Part shown: positions 5,736 through 11,812 of the stretch, in pieces | Layout of the letters: each line of letters opens with the position of its first letter | How positions within the stretch are numbered: the stretch's first letter is position 1 | The notes under the pieces: generated by a model | Databases searched by the model: none | Told to the model about the DNA's origin: nothing | Seen by the model: only the letters and a program-made list of their open reading frames with translations | NCBI GenBank assembly: GCA_905202255.1 | Contig: CAJKRH010000050.1 | Coordinates: 1 to 11,812 of the forward strand | DNA: 11,812 bases | Source of the DNA: an uncultured Ruminococcus sp. | Lineage (GTDB): Bacteria > Bacillota > Clostridia > Oscillospirales > CAG-272 | Direction: 5' to 3' | Made by a program: the position numbers and the translations under genes

Positions 5736-5772
5736 AAAAACGGTATCTCTCAAAAAAGAGTATACCGTTTTT
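5736..5772 (-). terminator. Intrinsic terminator after valS, directly before spoIIAA
   Basis: An 11-bp stem (AAAAACGGTAT, 5736-5746, with ATACCGTTTTT, 5762-5772), then a small internal loop and a 3-bp CTC/GAG stem with an A-rich loop. On the minus strand it is followed by a T-rich run. It lies 42 nt after the valS stop and ends only 32 nt before the spoIIAA TTG codon. Confidence 0.85.
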
Positions 5773-5775
5773 CTT

Positions 5776-5793
5776 ATGCGAATGCAGTCGCAT
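5776..5793. promoter_or_regulatory. Inverted repeat between valS and spoIIAA
   Basis: ATGCGA and TCGCAT are perfect 6-bp arms around a 6-bp centre, between the valS stop and the terminator hairpin. It could be an operator for spoIIA or chance. No SigH-like AGGA/GAAT pair or sigma-A pair is convincing in the surrounding 110 bp. Confidence 0.25.
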
Positions 5794-5814
5794 TTTAGTG
5801 TCGATTGAAATTTT

Positions 5815-8463
5815 TTATTTTTTGCTGAATTTGAGTATGGAGGCTTCAACGGAAGCAAGCTTGTCGGCATAGCCCTCGCGCTTCTTTCTCTCGCCTTCGA
5901 TAACTGCGGCGGGCGCTTTTGCGACGAAGCCCTCGTTTGCAAGCTTTCTGTCTATGCGCTCTATCTCCGAGAGAAGTTTTTCTTTCTCGGCTGTGAGGCG
6001 CGCCGTCTCTTTCTCGAAATCCACCATTTCATCAAGCGGGATGTAGATTATCGCCTTGTCGGAGATTATCTGAACGCATCCCTCGCCCGAGTGCTCCGCG
6101 GGATATTCCACCTCGGAGGCACCTGCCAGCTTCTCAAAGAAGTATGAGGTTTTCTCGCAGAAAGCTTCGGGGGCTGTGGAGCAGATATACATTTTCGCCT
6201 TTTTGGACGGCGGAACATTCATCTCCGCGCGGCGGTTTCTTATCTGGCGGATGGCTGTGATGACAAGATCCATAGACTCCTCTTCCGCGGCAAAGGAGAG
6301 CGCGTCGCTCTTCTTCGGATACTGCGCTATCACGATGCTCTCGCCCTCATGCGGCAGAGCCTGCCATATCGTTTCCGTGATGAACGGCATGAAGGGATGG
6401 AGCAGTTCCATCGCTCTCGAGAGCGTATATGCGAGAACGCGGCAGGCGTTTTCGCAGTCGTGCGAACCCTTGTCGAAAAGACGCGGCTTGATAAGCTCGA
6501 TATACCAGTCGCAGAGCACGCTCCAGATAAATTCATAGAGCTTTGCGAGCGCAACGCCGAGTTCGTATTTCTCGAGGTTTTCCGTAACATCGCCGATGAG
6601 ATTGTTGAGCGAGGAGAGAATCCACTTGTCCTCAAGGCGAAGCTCGTCTACGGGAGGAAGCGCCGTATCCGTCAGATTCTCGGGAATATTCATGAGAGCA
6701 AAGCGTGAGGCGTTCCAGATCTTGTTTGTGAAGTTTCTCGCCGATTCTATCTTCTCGTCGGAGAATCGCATATCGTTGCCGGGGGAATTGCCCGTAACGA
6801 GCGCAAAGCGGAGCGCGTCGGCGCCGTATTTGTCGATAATCTCCATCGGGTCTATGCCGTTGCCAAGCGACTTGGACATTTTTCTGCCCTGCGCGTCGCG
6901 CACCAGTCCGTGGATGAATACATTCGTAAAAGGTTTCTTGCCTGTGCATTCCAGACCCATCGTTATCATTCTGGCAACCCAGAAAGGAATGATGTCATAG
7001 CCTGTAACGAGAGTTGAGGTCGGATAGAAATACCTGTAGTCCTCGCTCTCCTCATTGGGCCAGCCGAGCGTGGAGAAAGGCCAGAGCGCAGAGGAGAACC
7101 ATGTATCAAGCACATCTTCCTCCTGAGTGATGTGGTGACCGCCGCACTTCGGGCAGGTCGTGACATCCGTTTCGGAAACGGTCATCTCGCCGCAGTCGTC
7201 GCAGTAGTATGCGGGGATTCTGTGACCCCACCAGAGCTGACGGGAAATGCACCAGTCGCGTATGCCGTACATCCAGTTGAGATATATTTTCGAGAAGCGG
7301 TCGGGGATATATCTGATATCGCCGCTCTCGACTGCTTCGATGGCGCCCTTTGCGAGCGGCTCCATTTTTACAAACCACTGCTTTGAGGCGAGCGGCTCGA
7401 CAACCGTGCCGCAACGGTAGCAGTGACCGACATTATGCGTGCAGGGCTCGATTTTTACGAGATAGCCGCCTGCCTCGAGGTCGGCAACAATCTGCTTTCT
7501 TGCCTCAAAACGGTCAAGACCCCGGTATTTGCCGCCGTTTTCGTTTATCTTTGCGTCCTTGTCAAAGACGGTTATCATTTCGAGATTGTGACGCTTACCC
7601 ACCTCGAAGTCGTTCGGATCGTGGCAGGGCGTTATCTTTACGCAGCCCGTGCCGAATTCGCGGTCGACATATTCGTCGGCAACGATAGGTATCTCTCTGC
7701 TCACGAGCGGGAGAACGGCAAACTTGCCGACAAGCGAAGCGAAGCGTTCATCCTCGGGATGAACGGCGATGGCGCTGTCTCCGAGCATTGTCTCGGGGCG
7801 CGTCGTTGCCACGGTGATATATTCGCCCTCGCTTCCCTTGATGGGATAGCGGACATGCCAGAATGCACCCTCCTTATCCTTGTGCTCGACCTCGGCATCC
7901 GAGAGAGCCGTGGCACAGTGCGGGCAGTAGTTTATGATGCGCAGTCCGCGATAAATAAGCCCCTTATTATAGAGCGAAACGAAGTTTTTCTTTACAGCGG
8001 CGCTGAGTGTATCGTCCATGGTGAAGCGCAGGCGGCTCCAGTCGCAGGAAGAGCCGAGGGCTTTGAGCTGGTCGATGATGCGGTTGCCGTATTTCTCTTT
8101 CCATTCCCAGACAAGCTCGGTAAATTTCTCTCTGCCGAGGTCATAGCGGGAGAGCCCCTTTTCCTTGCGGAGGTTTTCCTCGACCTTTATCTGCGTGGCG
8201 ATGCCGGCATGGTCTGTGCCGGGAACCCAGAGCGTGCAGTAGCCCTGCATGCGTTTGAAGCGGATGAGCGTATCCTGAAGAGTTTCATCGAGCGCATGAC
8301 CCATATGAAGCTGCCCCGTTACATTGGGAGGCGGGATAACGATGGTGAAGGGCTGTTTTTTCTTATCAGCCGTGGGTGTGAAATATCCGCGCTCGCACCA
8401 GCTTTTGTAAAGCGGACCTTCAAGCGACGCGGGATTGTATGTTTTGTCAAGTTCCTTTGCCAT
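5815..8463 (-). CDS. valS: Valyl-tRNA synthetase
   Basis: Class I aminoacyl-tRNA synthetase of 882 aa, the usual size of bacterial ValRS. It charges tRNA-Val with valine using ATP. Visible in order: PPPNVTGQLHMGHAL with the HIGH-type motif HMGH at 53-56; the CP1 editing domain with ATTRPETMLGDSAIAVHPED, which removes mischarged threonine; zinc-ribbon-like pairs CYRC and CDDC...CPKC; KMSKS at 528-532; an anticodon-binding domain; and a C-terminal coiled coil (KETARLTAEKEKLLSEIERI) that contacts the tRNA elbow in known structures. AAGGA lies about 9 nt before the ATG. It follows the lipid-kinase gene by 41 nt, probably in one operon. There is no room for a T-box leader in that gap, although T-boxes are common before valS in Bacillota. 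Confidence 0.98.
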   Translation of the reverse strand: MAKELDKTYNPASLEGPLYKSWCERGYFTPTADKKKQPFTIVIPPPNVTGQLHMGHALDETLQDTLIRFKRMQGYCTLWVPGTDHAGIATQIKVEENLRKEKGLSRYDLGREKFTELVWEWKEKYGNRIIDQLKALGSSCDWSRLRFTMDDTLSAAVKKNFVSLYNKGLIYRGLRIINYCPHCATALSDAEVEHKDKEGAFWHVRYPIKGSEGEYITVATTRPETMLGDSAIAVHPEDERFASLVGKFAVLPLVSREIPIVADEYVDREFGTGCVKITPCHDPNDFEVGKRHNLEMITVFDKDAKINENGGKYRGLDRFEARKQIVADLEAGGYLVKIEPCTHNVGHCYRCGTVVEPLASKQWFVKMEPLAKGAIEAVESGDIRYIPDRFSKIYLNWMYGIRDWCISRQLWWGHRIPAYYCDDCGEMTVSETDVTTCPKCGGHHITQEEDVLDTWFSSALWPFSTLGWPNEESEDYRYFYPTSTLVTGYDIIPFWVARMITMGLECTGKKPFTNVFIHGLVRDAQGRKMSKSLGNGIDPMEIIDKYGADALRFALVTGNSPGNDMRFSDEKIESARNFTNKIWNASRFALMNIPENLTDTALPPVDELRLEDKWILSSLNNLIGDVTENLEKYELGVALAKLYEFIWSVLCDWYIELIKPRLFDKGSHDCENACRVLAYTLSRAMELLHPFMPFITETIWQALPHEGESIVIAQYPKKSDALSFAAEEESMDLVITAIRQIRNRRAEMNVPPSKKAKMYICSTAPEAFCEKTSYFFEKLAGASEVEYPAEHSGEGCVQIISDKAIIYIPLDEMVDFEKETARLTAEKEKLLSEIERIDRKLANEGFVAKAPAAVIEGERKKREGYADKLASVEASILKFSKK

Positions 8464-8504
8464 ATTCGGATTCCTTGCCCTTTCTTTTTTTTATGTAGTA
8501 ATGT

Positions 8505-9473
8505 TTAAACCAAAGCATCGACTGCGGCAAGTCCTTCTTTCGTATTGCCGGAAACATACCCCGAGCCTCTCGGAATAACAAAATTCAGTGCCGACGGCAC
8601 TATCTCTACCGTCAGATGGCGGAAGGGAAATATCTCGCCGTCCACGCAGGCGCCCATCGCCTTTTCCGTGCTTATCTCCACCTTGCGGCATTTCTTGTAT
8701 TTGATAAAAGGAAATTTGTCGAGCTTGTTTACATGGGTGCCTTTTTTGTAGTCTGCGATGGCTTTTATAAAATCTGCCTTTGTGGCGTCGGTTATCATGC
8801 AGAGATCGATGAGCCCATCGTCGAGATAAGCCCGCGACATAGCCTTGAAGCCGCCGCCGTAATAGCAGCCATTGCCCATTGCTATGAGAGTGAGATTATA
8901 TTCCATCATCGGTCCGTCATCCACGGCGACCTTGATTTCATTGCCGAATTTTCCGAAGAATTTCGAGATGATCGCCGCATAGTAGGCAAACTGCCCCGGG
9001 ATAAACACGCTTCTTTTCAGCTCGTCCGTCTTTTGCACGACCTCGCAGTCGAGCCCTATATTTGTGACATTGATGCAGTATCTGCCGTTGCATTTCAGCA
9101 GGTCTATCTTTTTCGGAGTGCCGAGTATCTGATGCTTTATATTGAGGAAGTTTTCGCTTCCCGTGAAGTTCCGTACGAAATCGTTTCCTGTGCCCGTAGG
9201 CACGACGGCGACCTGCGCCCCGTGATGACCGACAGCACCGTTTACCACCTCGTAGAGCGTTCCGTCACCGCCGCAGGCATAGAAGCGCAGATCCTCATCC
9301 GGATGCTTTTCGCATACTTCTTTCACATAGCGCGTGCCGTCACCTGTGGTCGTCGTATTATAAACGGTATAATCGATGCCGAGCTCTTCGGAAGCAAATC
9401 TTATTTTTGTGAGCAGTGAGGCGAGCATTTTTCCCTTGCCCGCTTCGGGATTCACTATAAAATAATGTTTCAT
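8505..9473 (-). CDS. Diacylglycerol/lipid kinase family protein (YegS/DgkB type)
   Basis: A 322-aa protein with a DAGK catalytic domain: NPEAGKG (8-14), the ATP-binding CGGDGTLYEVVNG with GGDGT at 68-72, and VVPTGTGNDF (90-99). A C-terminal beta-rich half contains GNGCYYGGGFKAMSRAYLDD and VDGE, as in YegS and DgkB. The family phosphorylates diacylglycerol or related lipids at the inner membrane face, which in Gram-positives recycles diacylglycerol from lipoteichoic acid synthesis. The substrate here is not proven, so I give no symbol. A short tail of about 20 residues (SGYVSGNTKEGLAAVDALV) extends past the core. It is the first gene after a perfect consensus promoter and lies upstream of valS. 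Confidence 0.93.
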   Translation of the reverse strand: MKHYFIVNPEAGKGKMLASLLTKIRFASEELGIDYTVYNTTTTGDGTRYVKEVCEKHPDEDLRFYACGGDGTLYEVVNGAVGHHGAQVAVVPTGTGNDFVRNFTGSENFLNIKHQILGTPKKIDLLKCNGRYCINVTNIGLDCEVVQKTDELKRSVFIPGQFAYYAAIISKFFGKFGNEIKVAVDDGPMMEYNLTLIAMGNGCYYGGGFKAMSRAYLDDGLIDLCMITDATKADFIKAIADYKKGTHVNKLDKFPFIKYKKCRKVEISTEKAMGACVDGEIFPFRHLTVEIVPSALNFVIPRGSGYVSGNTKEGLAAVDALV

Positions 9474-9531
9474 TTGAAATAAGCCTGACTTTCTTTAAGT
9501 ATAAAACGCCATAATAAACTATAATAAAATT

Positions 9532-9560
9532 ATTATATCATTTGCCTGCCGCCCTGTCAA
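9532..9560 (-). promoter_or_regulatory. Perfect consensus sigma-A promoter for the lipid kinase-valS unit
   Basis: TTGACA (9555-9560), a 17-bp spacer and TATAAT (9532-9537) on the minus strand: full consensus in both hexamers with ideal spacing. The transcript would start near 9525 with a leader of about 50 nt. Confidence 0.92.
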
Positions 9561-9632
9561 TAGAAGCGCGGAAATTCTTTTTGCCAAAATAAATCGCGGT
9601 CACTTTGTGAAATTTTTGCGGGTTTTCACGCA

Positions 9633-9674
9633 AAAAGCAAGAAAGCGTTGCCGCGGCAACGCTTTCTTGCTTTT
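9633..9674 (-). terminator. Terminator of yajC (42-bp perfect palindrome)
   Basis: The 42 bases are a perfect palindrome centred at 9653/9654 (arm core GCAAGAAAGCGTTGCC). The outer AAAA/TTTT parts give a U-tract on either strand. It lies 16 nt beyond the yajC stop codon and separates yajC from the lipid-kinase promoter. Confidence 0.92.
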
Positions 9675-9689
9675 ATACAGATGTATAGA

Positions 9690-10109
9690 TTACTTATCGT
9701 TGGGGTTCGGAACATCCTTGAGCTCTGCCTTGGGAAGAGCCTTGGAATCCGCCTTGTCGGCTGCCGCGATATCATCATCGCCGCTGTCCGCCTTGACATC
9801 TATGGAGCGGAGAGCACTGCGCAGGAAACGGATTTTTGTTCTGTCCTTTGTTGTTTCGAGGACGAAGCTGTCATCCTTTATGCTGATGACTCTGCCGACT
9901 ATGCCGCCGATTGTAGTTACTTCATCGCCTACGGAAAGGCTGTTTTTCATTTCATTATTCTTCTTGTCCTGCTTTTTCTGCGGGAGATACATGAAGAAGT
10001 ACATGGCTGCGCCGAGTACGGCTACCATGACAAGAGTCATGATGAGACTGCCGGGACCGGATTTTGCCGCGCCGGCTGTTGTTTCTGTGAGAAACATGGA
10101 AAAGTTCAT
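9690..10109 (-). CDS. yajC: Preprotein translocase subunit YajC
   Basis: A 139-aa protein with the YajC pattern: a short N-terminus, one membrane helix at about 22-43 (LIMTLVMVAVLGAAMYFFMY), then LPQKKQDKKNNEM and SLSVGDEVTTIGGIVGRVIS (57-76), the family signature. YajC associates with SecDF and the Sec translocon and is usually non-essential. A typical YajC has about 85-115 residues; the extra tail here (about 105-139, Asp/Ala/Lys rich) is low complexity. GGAGG stands upstream of the ATG with normal spacing. It has its own promoter and terminator and is not followed by secD or secF in this window, so it is monocistronic. Confidence 0.95.
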   Translation of the reverse strand: MNFSMFLTETTAGAAKSGPGSLIMTLVMVAVLGAAMYFFMYLPQKKQDKKNNEMKNSLSVGDEVTTIGGIVGRVISIKDDSFVLETTKDRTKIRFLRSALRSIDVKADSGDDDIAAADKADSKALPKAELKDVPNPNDK

Positions 10110-10141
10110 TGATTTTACCTCCGAAAAGTTATTTCCAGTAA

Positions 10142-10170
10142 AGTATAACCTATAATCGCGCTTTTTTCAA
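10142..10170 (-). promoter_or_regulatory. Sigma-A type promoter of yajC
   Basis: TTGAAA (10165-10170), a 17-bp spacer and TATACT (10142-10147) on the minus strand, about 33 bp before the ATG. It is back to back with the rlmD promoter, with 61 bp between their -35 boxes. Confidence 0.8.
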
Positions 10171-10231
10171 TAATATTTTGAAAAATTTATATAAAACTTT
10201 ACAATTTGTCTTTCTTTTTAAGCTCCGAATC

Positions 10232-10260
10232 TTGATTTTGGGGCATATTTGAGGTAAAAT
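10232..10260 (+). promoter_or_regulatory. Sigma-A type promoter of rlmD
   Basis: TTGATT (10232-10237), a 17-bp spacer and TAAAAT (10255-10260), about 38 bp before the ATG. The hexamers and spacing are identical to the pit promoter. Confidence 0.72.
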
Positions 10261-10298
10261 ATAAAAGTTAAATATGAAATTATACCGGAGAAAGAGAT

Positions 10299-11651
10299 AT
10301 GCCGAAGAAAAATGATATTCTCACTGTGGAAATAACAGATATCACGGGCGAGGGCATGGGTATAGGAAAAGCCGATGGCTATGTGCTTTTTGTACCCGCG
10401 TGCGCCGTGGGTGATATATGCGAGGTAAAGGTGCTGAAAGCACTGAAAAACTACGGTTATGCGAAAATCGAGCGGATAATCAAGCCTTCGCCTGAGAGGA
10501 CAGAAACGGATTGCGCTGTTTTCGGCAGGTGCGGCGGATGTACTTTCCGCCATATTTCTTACAGTGCGGAGCTTATGATAAAAAAGCACTGGGTGGACGA
10601 AAATTTCGCGCGTATCGGCGCTCTGGATATAAGATGCGATACGATAGTCCCATCGCCCGAGGTCGACGGCTACCGCAACAAGGCTCAGCTTCCATGCGGG
10701 ACGGGGGAGAACGGCATATTCTTCGGATTTTATTCCAAGCATTCGCACAGGATGATTCCATGCGAAAACTGCCGCCTGACGCCGCCTTTTTATGAGGAGA
10801 TAATCGCCTGCGTCGAGCGCTGGGCGAGCGAAAGCGGAGTTTCCGCTTATGACGAGCAGAGCGGCAGAGGACTGCTCCGCCACCTCTATATCCGCGACGG
10901 CAGGGGAAGCGACGAGGTGATGGTCTGCCTCGTCATAAACGGGCGCGATATTCCGAAAAAGCAAGAGCTGATAAGGGATTTACTTAAATTAAACATTTGT
11001 ATAAAATCAATCATGCTTAATATAAATATGAGAAAAACGAATGAAATTCTCGGCGACGAATGTGTCACGCTGTGGGGCGGCGATACGATAAGCGATACGC
11101 TCGGCGGGCTGAAATTCGATATCTCGCCGCTCTCGTTTTATCAAGTGAACAGAAACGGAGCGGAGCGGCTCTACTCGCTTGCGGGCGAGTTCGCGGCGCT
11201 GACGGGAGGCGAAACTCTGCTCGATCTTTACTGCGGCGCGGGCACGATAGGGCTTTTTCTCTCGGGCAAGGTGAAGAAGCTCTACGGCGCGGAGATAATC
11301 CCGCAGGCGGTGGAGAACGCGCGCGAAAACGCCGCGAAAAACGGTATAGAAAACGCGGAATTTTTCTGCGCGGATGCGGGCAAGGCGGCGCTGATGCTCT
11401 CAGAGCGCGGCGTGCGCCCCGATGTAATAATCCTCGACCCGCCGCGAAAGGGAATCAACGCCGATGTTATCGAGGCGATAGTACGGATGCAGCCCGAGCG
11501 CGTAGTGATGGTCTCTTGCAACAGCGCGACGGCGGCGCGCGACTGCGCACTGCTCACGGAGCGTGGCTATGTGCCGACGAAACTCCGCGCCCTCGATATG
11601 TTCCCGCGGACTGGACATGTGGAGTGCGTGTGCCTGCTATCCAAGGCTTAA
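10299..11651 (+). CDS. rlmD: 23S rRNA (uracil-5-)-methyltransferase, RlmD/RumA family
   Basis: A 450-aa SAM-dependent RNA m5U methyltransferase. The order is: TRAM domain at about 1-62 (LTVEITDITGEGMGIGKADG); Fe-S cysteines C72-x5-C78-x2-C81 plus C158, the same C-x5-C-x2-C pattern as E. coli RumA; the SAM-binding motif DLYCGAGTIG (309-318); DPPRKG; the catalytic cysteine C407 in VSCNSATAARD; and the general-base glutamate E442 in FPRTGHVECV. It would methylate a 23S rRNA uracil (U1939 in E. coli numbering for RlmD). Bacillota often carry two paralogues with different targets, so the exact site is not certain. GGAG lies 8 nt upstream of the ATG. An AT-rich patch at about 10978-11050 interrupts an otherwise GC-rich gene but keeps family residues (KSIMLNIN). 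Own promoter and terminator. Confidence 0.93.
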   Translation: MPKKNDILTVEITDITGEGMGIGKADGYVLFVPACAVGDICEVKVLKALKNYGYAKIERIIKPSPERTETDCAVFGRCGGCTFRHISYSAELMIKKHWVDENFARIGALDIRCDTIVPSPEVDGYRNKAQLPCGTGENGIFFGFYSKHSHRMIPCENCRLTPPFYEEIIACVERWASESGVSAYDEQSGRGLLRHLYIRDGRGSDEVMVCLVINGRDIPKKQELIRDLLKLNICIKSIMLNINMRKTNEILGDECVTLWGGDTISDTLGGLKFDISPLSFYQVNRNGAERLYSLAGEFAALTGGETLLDLYCGAGTIGLFLSGKVKKLYGAEIIPQAVENARENAAKNGIENAEFFCADAGKAALMLSERGVRPDVIILDPPRKGINADVIEAIVRMQPERVVMVSCNSATAARDCALLTERGYVPTKLRALDMFPRTGHVECVCLLSKA

Positions 11652-11680
11652 TACAAATGTATAATTACGCGATTTGCTTT

Positions 11681-11712
11681 AAAACCCGCAGGCTTGCAAG
11701 CCTGCGGGTTTT
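11681..11712 (+). terminator. Terminator of rlmD (32-bp perfect palindrome)
   Basis: Positions 11681-11696 and 11697-11712 are perfect complements (core ACCCGCAGGCTTG), giving a long stem with a TTTT run, 29 nt past the rlmD stop. The A-tract on the other side lets it act in both directions. Confidence 0.9.
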
Positions 11713-11717
11713 AGTTC

Positions 11718-11812
11718 CGAACAAGCATTTTTTACTGTAAAAACAGATTAAAGATGGTTTTTTATAGCCTTCTCCTGCGGGAGAAGGGGGACCGCGGTAG
11801 CGGTGGATGAGG
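11718..11812. repeat. Dispersed repeat, copy B (inverted relative to 4019-4113)
   Basis: The reverse complement starts CCTCATCCACCGCTACCGCG at the window edge and matches copy A at 49 of the first 50 bases. The AT-rich half is more diverged, with small insertions and deletions, but keeps CTGTTTTTACAGTAAAAAA. The element may continue past the window. It begins 6 bp after the rlmD terminator. Confidence 0.85.

Noticed and set aside
5704..5793. Upstream extension of spoIIAA to the ATG at 5793
   Set aside because: It would translate the terminator hairpin and adds 30 residues not found in SpoIIAA proteins.
7423..8508. Long plus-strand frame (361 codons) opposite valS
   Set aside because: It is antisense to a perfectly recognisable ValRS, has no family resemblance or good ribosome binding site, and follows from the codon bias of valS.
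8616..9419. Plus-strand frame of 267 codons opposite the lipid kinase
   Set aside because: Shadow of the kinase gene; no motif and no initiation signal.
11060..11740. Plus-strand frame of 226 codons overlapping the end of rlmD
   Set aside because: Arg/Gly/Ala-rich composition typical of a shifted frame in GC-rich DNA; the RlmD catalytic motifs are in the other frame.

Overview
The window looks like a chromosomal segment from an endospore-forming member of the Clostridia (Bacillota). The strongest support is a complete spoIIA operon (spoIIAA-spoIIAB-sigF). Consensus housekeeping promoters (TTGACA-like, 17-bp spacer, TATAAT-like), GGAGG-type ribosome binding sites, a Pit/DUF47 phosphate pair and an RlmD-type rRNA methyltransferase with a TRAM domain and Fe-S cysteines fit the same picture. 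Order and family cannot be fixed from the sequence alone. The dispersed GC-rich repeats beginning CCTCATCC resemble repeats I recall from Oscillospirales-type gut genomes, but that is recollection and not a search result.

Layout from left to right: (1) 1-325, a 59-aa reading frame whose start resembles a response-regulator receiver, with a near-consensus promoter and good ribosome binding site, all on the minus strand. (2) 326-1740, a minus-strand ECF sigma factor fused to a large C-terminal domain, with its own terminator, a possible ECF-type promoter and a 14-bp palindrome in its leader. (3) 1762-3577, a minus-strand phosphate uptake operon: Pit permease, then a DUF47/PhoU-like partner. (4) 3600-4120, a gene-free stretch holding two dispersed-repeat elements, one carrying two direct 50-bp units. 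(5) 4122-5703, the spoIIA operon on the minus strand. (6) 5736-9560, valS preceded by a lipid-kinase gene, probably cotranscribed from a perfect consensus promoter and ended by a terminator just before spoIIAA. (7) 9633-10170, a monocistronic yajC. (8) 10232-11712, rlmD, the only clear plus-strand gene, divergent from yajC. (9) 11718-11812, an inverted copy of the repeat at 4019.

Most genes are ordinary core functions (tRNA charging, protein export, rRNA modification, phosphate uptake, forespore sigma control). The less ordinary parts are the ECF fusion with an internal Shine-Dalgarno-ATG at the domain junction, the mosaic repeats, the strong terminator directly before spoIIAA with no visible promoter after it, and the short receiver-like gene at the left edge. 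I found no convincing new multi-gene system, no CRISPR array, transposase, prophage or RNA gene.
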